Source: Protula sp. h YS-2021
Taxonomy: Eukaryota; Annelida; Polychaeta; Sabellida; Serpulidae
NCBI GenBank assembly: GCA_949752745.1
Contig: OX457028.1
Location: 22,304,352 to 22,368,351, forward strand
Direction of reading: 5' to 3'
DNA: 64,000 nt
In this document: positions 25,672-33,936 of the stretch, one piece after another
Layout of the letters: each line of letters starts with the position of its first letter
Numbering within the stretch: position 1 is the first letter of the stretch
Notes under the pieces: generated by a model
Databases searched by the model: none
What the model was told of the DNA's origin: nothing
Seen by the model: only the letters and a program-made list of their open reading frames with translations
Made by a program: the position numbers and the translations under genes

Positions 25672-25770
25672 GCGTGGCCCGGCCTGACGTGGCCCGAAAT
25701 CTGTTCTGGCCGGGCCCGGCCCGACACCAGTGGTCGGGCCGGACCGGGCCGGGCCTCGGGACACACTCCT
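25672..25770. other. GC-rich GGCCCGGCC tract
   Basis: An abrupt ~100-bp island of repeated CCGGGCC/GGCCCG words in an AT-rich setting. Origin unknown. Confidence 0.6.
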
Positions 25771-25879
25771 ACATTTTTCGAATCTACCAAACAGCGATCC
25801 CATCAAGTTTGAACTTTCTCCAATGTTCAGCGACTGAGAAACTCGGAGCACAAACTTTTTACGTAATGACGCCATATGC

Positions 25880-26163
25880 CTTTTTAAATTTTGCTACATG
25901 CGTCTAAAGCTGAAAGAGCAGTCGGATAGACCCAAGGATGACCATACAAAGATCGAAGTCGATACGACTTTCCGTTATCGAGACATTCTGCAAACATTTT
26001 GTTCACAACAGACTGACACACACACACGTTCAGACGAACACACAAAGTACAAACACTATATTTCTCCCTTCGGTCAGGGAGAGATAATGAAATCGGACAC
26101 GCATGTGGACAGACGCACAGATCGACAAGCTCATAATTATGCCCCTCCGTTACACGTGAAATA
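25880..26163. mobile_element. Degenerate pearl-like tail
   Basis: A CACACA run and GGACAGACGCACAGATCGAC microsatellite are followed by 'tatgcccctccgttacacgtg'. An internal hairpin TCTCCCTTCGGTCAGGGAGA is present near 26,063. Related to the tails at 23-25 kb but strongly diverged. Confidence 0.45.
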
Positions 26164-26379
26164 ATCAAACAGGACCGACAGCACAACACATTGGGGCTTG
26201 GCTAGTAGGAGGAGGAGGAGCATCCACGTGTATGTAGGTTGCCGCGCGTGTCCATCAGGGCAGAGACAATATTTGATTTTTTGTATTATTATTGAACAAA
26301 GAAACGTCTCTTCTGGGAATTTTGACAGCGGCTTTAACCGCAGGGAAAAAAAAACACTTAACTGCTGTAATTCGTGATC

Positions 26380-26962
26380 AAGGCTGTGACAACTCTTCCG
26401 CAGGTATATCTCTGGAGAGACGTGTGAAGGCTCGCCGTGTGAAGTCTCGCCGTGTGAGGTCTCGAGGTGTGTGAAGGCTGGCCATGTGAAGGCTCGGCGT
26501 GTGAAGGCTCGGAGTGTGGAGGCTCGGCGTGTGGAGGCTAGGCGTGTGAAGGCTCGCCGTGTGAAGGCTCACCTTGTGAAGACTGCACGGGAGCGCGTTG
26601 TGTTGTGATGACAAGAGTGAAATGCAGCTTTCCTTCTCGGTGTTCTGAACGCGGAGAATGACACATGTGTGCAGCTCTGAAATGAAATTGGACGCCGTTA
26701 TAAAAATACGGCCTATGATACCTGTATGATACAGAGAGGGAGGGGGAGCACATGCGCTCATTAGGGGCCAGGTGATAACAAAAATCTCTCTAGCCGCCTG
26801 TAGTTGTCGTATTTTACTCGTATTACTAAACATTTCTCTGCCGTTTTTATAAGGTACTTTTCAAATGCGTCTGAACCATCGGTACTGCATTTCATGCTCT
26901 TCCGGGGGGGGGGGGGGGGGGGGGACTCACGCACCAATTGGTTACCATGCGTGCCCATGACT
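26380..26962. repeat. Dispersed repeat with 15-bp minisatellite, copy 2
   Basis: About ten units of 'gtgtgaaggctcgcc' type (26,418-26,580) are followed by the same spacer as at 20.98 kb, a G run of ~19 (26,906-26,924) and 'gttaccatgcgtgcccatga'. Same family and order as 20,830-21,440. Confidence 0.65.
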
Positions 26963-27100
26963 TTTTAAAAAGACCCCCAAACCCGGAGTGTCGATTTTAA
27001 AATAACGCCCTCTGTTTTTTTAACCAAATGCGGAGAAAAATTCTGAAATAACACCCCTTTTCTGGGAAACGCAAAGTACCTAAACAAAACAAGTCAAACT

Positions 27101-27389
27101 GACTAAGTCCCCCGCAGGCGTGCGATCACAGGATTTCAATACGACAAACACCCATTGAATAGTTCAAATGTCCTGTATTTTCAAAATTTTGCCTTTTTCC
27201 CAAGTTTTGCGAACTCTCAAAGTAACCCCTCGTTGCACAGGTCCACTATATAGTCTTTGCATGTGCAAGAGAACAACTGAATCGGTTCAGCGGTAACGAA
27301 GATACAGCGCCGACACAAAAAGTGTCGACAGACGGACGAACCCGAATCCTATAGTCCCCCGCTTCGTGATACGCGGCGGGGGGACTAAT
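27101..27389. mobile_element. Pearl-like element, one unit, GACTAAGTCCCCC ends
   Basis: One core unit matches 22,284-22,480. It is followed by a short GACAGACGGACG stretch and a terminal palindrome around CCCCCGCTTCGTGATACGCG. Left and right ends are inverted copies of GACTAAGTCCCCC. Confidence 0.65.
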
Positions 27390-27489
27390 AACCCCCTTTA
27401 AAAACGAAAATGGCACTCCGCGTGGACCGCGTCTGGCCTCCTATTACCTAATCTATTTTGCATACGCATTTAACACATTTCATACAAAG

Positions 27490-29074
27490 AGCCCCCCCCC
27501 CCCCCCCGTCCCCTCTCCATTCTCCCCGGCAGTGTAATGTGGCAGCGAATGCTCTATAAAACAAACTCAATCTCCTTTTTTGTGTAAACCAAACTCGAAA
27601 AATGAAAGGAAAAAAAATCTCATGTAAGACATTTCTAATTACATTTGCATTTCACACTAACTTCCACAATTGCCCGCCAATTCAATTTTTAAGATAACTC
27701 ACCCAGTTTCATTTGTTCAATTATTGAGTGATCGGTAGTAAAACTCGAGTGTTAGGGTTTTTTGCGTACGATATGAACTGCTTTGTTTAAACAAAAGCCT
27801 TAGAGGGTTCGCAAACGATTGCTGAGAGCCTTTACTACACATAAAAAACTAAATGACAAACATTCTTTTTATCAAAAATCATGATTTTTTAAAGTTGATT
27901 TAAATCAACTTCTATGTTTCTAAGTTTCTCTGCTTCCTTGTTTATCAGCCCAATCTATCATTTGCTCATGACGTCAACTGAACCAAATCTTAACTTTTAA
28001 AACCGCGTCATTGGCTCACGTCATGGTCTAGAGTACTTAACACCGCTGGAAAATACTCTCGGTGCCGTTCATGCGCTGTAAACAATGCCTCGTGCTTGTA
28101 AACCAGTTGTTTTTATGCTTCAGTTTTTTTATGTTATAATGGAATTCAAAGCAAAGCTTAAACATAGGCATCAGAGATGCAAAGCCCCCAGCCAGCGCCT
28201 TTATGTTCAACGCCTTATATCAAAGCGTTCATGTCGAAGTGATGCGTACGAAGTCGCCTGTATGACAGTGCAATACACGAAAAACTGCCTAAGTTCAGAG
28301 GGCCGTAATTTCGACAACTTTTGGTCGATCAAACTGAAACCTTGACGTTGCACAGCTTCAATATATACTCTTTCACTGTGCAAGGTTTCATAGCTTTATA
28401 TCAAAGCGTTAATGTCGAAGTGATGCATACAAAGTCGCCTGTATGACAGTGCAATACACGAAAAATTACCCAAGTTTAGCGGGCCATAATTTTGGCAATT
28501 TTTGGTCGATCAAATTGAAACCTTGACGTTACACATCTTTAATATATATTCTAACACTGTTTAAAATGACATAGCTTTATATCAAAGCGTTCATGTTGAA
28601 GTGATGCGTATTAAGTCGCCTGTATGACAGTGCAATACATGAAAAATTGCCTAAGTTTAGGGGGCCATAATTTCAACAACTTTTGGTCGATCAAACTAAA
28701 ATCTTGACGTTGCAAACCTTTAATATATATTCTTTCACTGTGTTAAATTTGAAAACGATCCGACCACAGAAACTTAACGTTTTGGTGCGTACAAAATATA
28801 GCACCCCAAATGTTAACGAACGGAGGGACAGATGGACGGACCGATAGCAATAGCCCTCAACCAAAATTTGGCTGGGGGCTAAAACAGCTTGGAATTTTAA
28901 ACGATTTGCAAACATTCTGTGTCGGCATCTGATGGGTGCATTTGTTGTTAGCATGCTTTACAATATCTACAACTATGTTAAACCATTACTGCCTATAAAA
29001 TTGCCATTTATCCCCCGTTGACAAGATACTTTTACTACCGGGCCCCCAATGACCGCATGCAGGTCTTCACTATA
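27490..29074. repeat. Dispersed repeat R, copy A left part
   Basis: After a C run (27,492-27,507) the sequence matches copy B at 38,440-38,760 ('aaactcgaaaaatgaaa', 'catttctaa', 'gcgtacgatatgaa'). It then matches 40,020-40,530, ending with 'gggcccccaatgaccgcatg' and CTTCACTATA. Here the DIRS-like element interrupts it; the continuation is at 37,050. It is further interrupted at about 28,180-28,885. No coding sequence recognised. Confidence 0.8.
28180..28885. mobile_element. Pearl-like insertion with AGCCCCCAGCC terminal inverted repeats
   Basis: Three ~178-bp units ('atatcaaagcgttcatgtcg', 'tatgacagtgcaatac') are followed by an ACGGAGGGACAGATGGACGG microsatellite. Left AGCCCCCAGCC (28,183) and right GGCTGGGGGCT (28,870) are inverted copies. 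Copy B of repeat R at about 40,330-40,355 lacks all of it, so B is an empty site that fixes the insert limits to within a few bases. Confidence 0.8.
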
Positions 29075-29129
29075 CTGACGTTTTATTTTCGTAAAACGCT
29101 CTTTTACGAGTAAAAGCGTGATTCGCGTT

Positions 29130-29299
29130 CTCCACTTTTATACGGGTTTTCTCGCAAAACTCTAAGAATCACGCACTCAGGAACTGAAATTTTCTACTAG
29201 TGGCTCGAATAGTCCCGTCGTTGGTCCCAGCCAATCAGCATCCTTGGTCACTGTGACCAAGCCTCATTCGAGTATTGCCCCAGTGTACCAACCACACCC
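29130..29299. repeat. DIRS left (3') inverted terminal repeat
   Basis: Reverse complement of 36,852-37,018, nearly perfect over ~150 bp (mismatch GTGGCTCG versus GTGACTCG, then divergence after ATTCGAG). Contains TATACGGGTTTTCTCGC and 'ccaatcagcatccttggtca'. Confidence 0.93.
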
Positions 29300-29331
29300 A
29301 GGTCTGCGGGGTGGCTGGGTGGGAAGCTATG

Positions 29332-29447
29332 ATAAAAGTGGAGAACGCGAATCACGCTTTTACTCGTAAAAGAGCGTTTTACGAAAATAAAACGTCAGTT
29401 TTACTTCGTAAAAGCTCAGGATTCGCTTATCTCCACTTTTATACGGG
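29332..29447. repeat. DIRS internal complementary region
   Basis: The first half (29,332-29,398) is the reverse complement of the left tip. The second half (29,398-29,447) is the reverse complement of the right tip. They meet at ACGTCAGTTTTACTTCG, the junction expected in a circular intermediate. The region is thought to template completion of the element ends in the DIRS replication model. Confidence 0.92.
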
Positions 29448-30678
29448 ACTAACACCGGAGACGGGGAGACCTGCGTTGCGAGTCAAACTTAGAAAATTTC
29501 CTCAAAGTTCGCTTTTACTCGAAAGAAAACGTGCTGTCTTCCGTGTCGGGAGAAAAAGGCGTAAATAAAACACTGTAGAGAAAATTCAAAGTGTTTAATG
29601 TGCCTCAGAACAGAATATAATCGAGTTGGTAAACAACTCTAGCACACGGAAGGACGAACGAACCAAGAACCAAGACGTGGAGTAGACGTGTTGACGACTA
29701 CGCTACCCCCGTCATACACCTTGCTAATACCATCTCCCTCCATCCTCCCACAAGATGGTAGCCCAACCTAACCACAAGGTCAGTTCACATAAACATTTAA
29801 CTATCCCTTTATTTGAACTGTCACAAACACGATCGCGGAACCAAGGCCGCGTACCCAGTAAGACGATCAAGTAACTGCTGACCGGGCTTGGTCGCTTACT
29901 AACTAACTCACAATTAATAATTACGAACATTACTAAAACAATATGGAATAACCCAACTAAGACCTTAAGCTACCAGCTTAACTGAGGGCTGGGTAGCGAA
30001 CCAATGCAGCGATCTTCAAGCGTAGCAGGTGAGAAGAGTTTCCCACATACTCAGGGTTGAGCGCACTGACCGTGTGTTATTGTACAATATCGATTGACTG
30101 AAACCAGACACACTACAAAGCGCCCATTCAGAACACTGACTGGAAACTACGCACCCGTTCAGAACGGGTGACGCACTTACACGAGCCCATTCAACACCTA
30201 TATACAATATGTCACACACACAAAACGCGTTACAACGTGCCGATGTTCAACCTCGGTCACTGGTACATGAACCTAGCCGGGCTAGGTACCTGATCCCTGC
30301 GAGGCCGACTCTAGTGGACGCGACGATCGCACCGAGGGGGAAACGCGTGGTGCGAAGCAGTGTTCACCTCCCCCCCCCCTTTTTCCAAGGGAAGATGGAG
30401 TACCGGACTCGCAGGGGTGAGGCACCGAGACCGGTGCTAACAAACAAGGGAGCGCGGACTCCCAGAATACTGTACTAGTTTGAATACTGAACTGAAGCTG
30501 TAACGTGGAGAGTTCTCTAACTAACTCATTGATACACGTCTGGGTGTCGTTAACGGCGGGCTTGATTCTGAGTCTTCTTGAATTTGCCTGCACCGTTACC
30601 AGGGCGTTGAAAGGCGGAGTCCTTGCGTTTGAACCTGCCCTTGTTCTTGTTTGACTGTTCACTGCAAACATACAAGCG
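29448..30678. other. DIRS 3' untranslated region
   Basis: 1.2 kb between the ICR and the recombinase stop codon, without a convincing frame. A hairpin CACCCGTTCAGAACGGGTG lies near 30,153. A minus-strand AATAAA (29,808-29,813) is a candidate polyadenylation signal. Confidence 0.55.
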
Positions 30679-31701
30679 TTAGATAGAAACTACTGACTCG
30701 GCAGCCACAAAAGGGCCCAACGAATACAGACCCGAAAGTTCGCACTGAGAGAAGTCCTTCAGATAATACTTAATGAATGAATTAGGTGAAGACCAACAGC
30801 CTGTTTTCAGAATGTCTGTTAGAGACACACTACGCAGTGCCCTAATGGAGTTGGCTACCTGCCTTACGTGATGGGCCTTAACTTTACACAGATCTCTGAA
30901 TTCGGGTTCTGTCTGGGCTCTTTCATAAGCTTCCAAAACTACCGACTTAATGTACTTAGAGACAGTTTGTTTAGAAATATCTTTATGAAACTTGGGCATA
31001 AAGGAAATGATCAAAGCTTTCTGCCCCTCGCTTCTGTAGTCCTCGGACACCTGGAGATACTTACGCAAAGCTTTGACTGGACAGAGGGAGACCCGGTCCG
31101 AGTCCTCGTCCTCTACCCCCAAGGCTGGCAGCGTTATCTGTTCCAAGGTACCAAGGCCTGCGGTAGCGATATGTGTCTTACCCATGAAGCCTGCCCTCGG
31201 TCGCAGAAAGACTTTTTTCCACTCACCATTTTCCTTCAGTATCTCGCGGTCCAGGGCGTGTATCTCCCCTCTTCTCTTGCCCGAGGCCAGCGCCAATAGA
31301 AAAACAAATCTTACCGTTGCACCCCTAGGAGTGATCACGTCCTCTCCGAACACATCTGCTCTCTGAAGGTAACGCAGGACCAAGGACAGGTCCCACTGGG
31401 CTATATTGGTGTTTGACGGAGGAGAGTTTACCTTGAAGTGCCTAAAAAGCATAGATAGGGCTGGATCCTCCCCTGGATCGTAACCTGTTGCGGTTTTCAA
31501 CCTAGAGCCTATGGCGGCACGATAACCCTCGATCGAACCCACTTTCAGGCGCTCGGTCGTAAACAGGTGATCCAGGAAGTCTGCCACTACCGCTGGCGTG
31601 GCTTGGAACGGGTCTAGCTGGGCTTTGGCGCACCAGTTAGCGAATTTGTTCCATTGTGCACGATAAACTCTCGCCGTTGACTCTCTGTGGCTGTTTAACA
31701 T
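30679..31701 (-). CDS. Tyrosine recombinase (DIRS YR, ORF3)
   Basis: 340 aa from the ATG at 31,701. It integrates the double-stranded circular cDNA of the element by strand exchange, with no DDE integrase. An N-terminal SAM-like core-binding domain occupies roughly residues 1-95. The catalytic domain shows Arg143/144 in ASGKRRGEIHAL, the H-x-x-R box (His277-Arg280) in KAHHVRQVA, a Trp in GCWSSP (303), and the nucleophile Tyr312 or Tyr313 in FIKYYLKD. All expected active-site residues are present, so activity is plausible. The frame stays open far upstream (to 33,627) through the RT ORF. The ATG chosen is the first Met before the conserved domain and lies 36 nt downstream of the RT stop, so translation may need reinitiation, leaky scanning or a separate transcript. 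Confidence 0.92.
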   Translation of the reverse strand: MLNSHRESTARVYRAQWNKFANWCAKAQLDPFQATPAVVADFLDHLFTTERLKVGSIEGYRAAIGSRLKTATGYDPGEDPALSMLFRHFKVNSPPSNTNIAQWDLSLVLRYLQRADVFGEDVITPRGATVRFVFLLALASGKRRGEIHALDREILKENGEWKKVFLRPRAGFMGKTHIATAGLGTLEQITLPALGVEDEDSDRVSLCPVKALRKYLQVSEDYRSEGQKALIISFMPKFHKDISKQTVSKYIKSVVLEAYERAQTEPEFRDLCKVKAHHVRQVANSIRALRSVSLTDILKTGCWSSPNSFIKYYLKDFSQCELSGLYSLGPFVAAESVVSI

Positions 31702-31736
31702 TTTTTCTCTCACTCCCCTGGAAAAACCTTGTTTCT

Positions 31737-33914
31737 CTAACAGAGAAGGGACAGGCACCACAGGTGCAGGTCCAGGAGGTGGGGGCTCGGGTGGAAGTAC
31801 AGCCAGTGGGGTTGTGCTAGCATCTCCGGGTGGCAAGGTAGCCTTACCGGGGGGCTGGTCGCGTATTTGACTAGGAGGGGGAACCAAGGAGCCTCGGGAG
31901 CCCAAGGGGCTATCAGAAGGAGGCGAAAAGGTCTGTGCGACGTCAAGTTCTGCACCACCCGAAGCAGGATGGGCTGTGGGGGAAAGGCATACAGGACCTC
32001 GTTCTTCGGCCATTGGCACGTCAAGGCGTTGATTGCCCAGGCCTGGGGATCGGGGCATGGGGAGACATACCTTGGTAACTTCGTCGTGAGGGCGTTCGCA
32101 AACAAGTCCAAGGTCGGCTTCCCCCACGGAGAGTGCTTGGTCACCCACTCGAAGGAGCGGGGGGACAGACACCACTCCGTGTGGATAACTTGACCGACCC
32201 TGGAAGCTAGGTCTGCCAACACATTCAGCGACCCTGCCAAGTGTCGGGCTGAAAGAAAAATTCTCTTTTCTCGGGCGAACTTCAGAATGTCCCCAGCGAG
32301 CTTCGTGAGTTGCTGGGACCTGGTACCGCCTTGCTTGTTTAGGTATGCCACTGCGGTGGAGTTGTCTAGATGGAACTCCACACGTCGACCCTCTAGGGCA
32401 GGGGTGAGGTCGTGTACGGCTATCCACACCACCTGCAACTCTAACCAATTTATGTGGCGATTTTTTACCTGCTGTGGCCACTGACCTTGCCACATTCTGC
32501 CCTGGAAATGAATCCCCCAGCCGGATAGGGAAGCGTCGGTTTGTACCTCTGTTTCCGGAGGCGGGGCTGTGAAGGGCATCCCTTCGCCCATGACTCGGTC
32601 GTCGCACCACCAAGCCAACTCTTGGTGGGCTTCCACCGACAGAGACATCACGGCTCTGGGGTGTCTGCCTTGGCGTAAAGCGCGCCTTATCTCCGCCTGG
32701 AAGGGCCTGTAATGCAGTTTCCCTAGAGGGACCGTCTTCTCTGTAGCTACTAGACAGCCCAGCAGGGACTCCATTTTTACCAAACTCACCTTGGAACCTG
32801 GCTGTATGGATCCGACACTGGTACGGATTCTTTCCCTCCGCTCGGAAGTGGGGTAAGCCCTTGCCAGCTGCAGATCCCATCTTTCCCCTAAAAATACCAT
32901 TACCTGTTTTGGATTTAGCTCCGACTTGTCTCGGTTTACCATGAGACCCACCTTCGTTGCCTGGTCGACCAAGGCCTGCGTTTGCCGACTCACCGTGGCT
33001 CGGTCGCGATGGGCTACGAACCAATCGTCTAGGTACTGAAAGACCAACATACCTCGAACTCGGGCCCACGCCTTTAATACTTTCATTATTTTGGTGAAGA
33101 CAAAGGGAGCGGTAGAGAGACCGAATGGGAGGGCTCGGAACCAAAACCTTTTCTCCCCTACCTGGAAGCATAGGTACTTCCTGGCGGCGGGGTGCAGAGG
33201 TACGTGCAGGTACGCATCTGATAGATCTATGGACGTACCCCACATGTCCCTCCCCAGGGAACTCTTTATGACCTGGGCCGTATCCATCTGAAACGGCGTC
33301 ACATGGAGAAATTGATTCAGAGAGGATAGATCTATGACTAGACGCCAACCCCCCGACTTCTTGGGTACCAGGAAGACCCGGCTGAAAAACCCTTTCTGAT
33401 TTTTGGGCATTTCCCCTACGGCCCCTTTGTTCACTAAGTCTTCGACCATCGAGCGTAAGGCTCGGTGCTTTGGTGAGTTTGCATCGTAGGAGGCGATCAG
33501 GCAGCTCGGGGCCAGATCGCGAAGGGGTATGGGTGGAACGTGGCCGCGTCGGTCCCGTTTGAACGGGAGTGCGTAACCTTCTCTCAACCAACGCACTACT
33601 TTCTTCGGAGCACCCATGTCCCGCCAAGCTTGCCAGAATCTGCCTAGCCTGCCTCCTACGAGCAAACAGTCGCTGAAGGGCTGGAAGCCCTCCTCGTCTT
33701 TTGACCTGATAAAAGTATCTCTTAGAGACGAGGCGTTCCCCTCTGAGAGATACTTTGATTGATTGCTACCTGCACTGAGGCGAGGCCCTTGGAGGGGTCC
33801 TGCCGTTGCTTTGCTGCCTCGGCTTCTTCGGGGGAGAAGACCTGGCTTTGCTGTTCGACCTCGACCTGTCTCGGCGCGGGGGCTGCGAGAACTGGCGCTT
33901 CTGTGGACGCACAA
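31737..33914 (-). CDS. Reverse transcriptase-RNase H polyprotein with methyltransferase-like tail (DIRS ORF2)
   Basis: About 725 codons. RT: FFSRVFLVPKKSGGWRLVID near 176-195, catalytic SIDLSDAYLHVPL near 228-240, FGLSTAPFVF near 264-273, and YLDDW at 294-298 with both catalytic Asp. RNase H: Asp460 (VQTDAS), Glu492 (WLELQ), Asp517 (HLDNS), Asp568 (LADLASR). The tail (about 600-660: LDLFANALTTKLPRYVSPCP, DPQAWAINAL, YAFPP) is the Dam-methyltransferase-like region typical of DIRS elements. Its first codon here is TTG; no ATG is visible in this frame near the end of ORF1 and the frame is open back into ORF1. Expression may therefore use a frameshift, splicing or a non-ATG start. No premature stop. 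Confidence 0.93.
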   Translation of the reverse strand: MCVHRSASSRSPRAETGRGRTAKPGLLPRRSRGSKATAGPLQGPRLSAGSNQSKYLSEGNASSLRDTFIRSKDEEGFQPFSDCLLVGGRLGRFWQAWRDMGAPKKVVRWLREGYALPFKRDRRGHVPPIPLRDLAPSCLIASYDANSPKHRALRSMVEDLVNKGAVGEMPKNQKGFFSRVFLVPKKSGGWRLVIDLSSLNQFLHVTPFQMDTAQVIKSSLGRDMWGTSIDLSDAYLHVPLHPAARKYLCFQVGEKRFWFRALPFGLSTAPFVFTKIMKVLKAWARVRGMLVFQYLDDWFVAHRDRATVSRQTQALVDQATKVGLMVNRDKSELNPKQVMVFLGERWDLQLARAYPTSERRERIRTSVGSIQPGSKVSLVKMESLLGCLVATEKTVPLGKLHYRPFQAEIRRALRQGRHPRAVMSLSVEAHQELAWWCDDRVMGEGMPFTAPPPETEVQTDASLSGWGIHFQGRMWQGQWPQQVKNRHINWLELQVVWIAVHDLTPALEGRRVEFHLDNSTAVAYLNKQGGTRSQQLTKLAGDILKFAREKRIFLSARHLAGSLNVLADLASRVGQVIHTEWCLSPRSFEWVTKHSPWGKPTLDLFANALTTKLPRYVSPCPDPQAWAINALTCQWPKNEVLYAFPPQPILLRVVQNLTSHRPFRLLLIAPWAPEAPWFPLLVKYATSPPVRLPCHPEMLAQPHWLYFHPSPHLLDLHLWCLSLLC

Positions 33915-33936
33915 ACTGCCTCGGTGCTCTAGCCAT
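33766..33936 (-). CDS. Small basic ORF overlapping the ORF1 stop
   Basis: An ATG overlaps the ORF1 stop (ATGGCTAG, ATG at 33,936) and opens a 56-codon frame rich in Arg, Pro, Gln and Ser (starts MARAPRQFVRPQKRQ). It is in a different frame from both ORF1 and the RT ORF and lies over the RT ORF's poorly conserved N-terminus. It may be a reinitiation cassette for ORF2, or chance. Confidence 0.3.
   Translation of the reverse strand: MARAPRQFVRPQKRQFSQPPRRDRSRSNSKARSSPPKKPRQQSNGRTPPRASPQCR

Noticed and set aside
26378..26833. 151-codon minus-strand frame with SLHTP repeats
   Set aside because: 15-bp minisatellite gives a 5-residue period. Outside it there is no domain, and the same repeat at 20.9 kb does not keep the frame.
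30282..30671. 129-codon minus-strand frame after the recombinase
   Set aside because: In the DIRS 3' region, no domain, poor composition.
31867..32193. Plus-strand frames of 60-147 codons over the DIRS body
   Set aside because: Shadows of the minus-strand RT, recombinase and ORF1 frames in GC-rich sequence.
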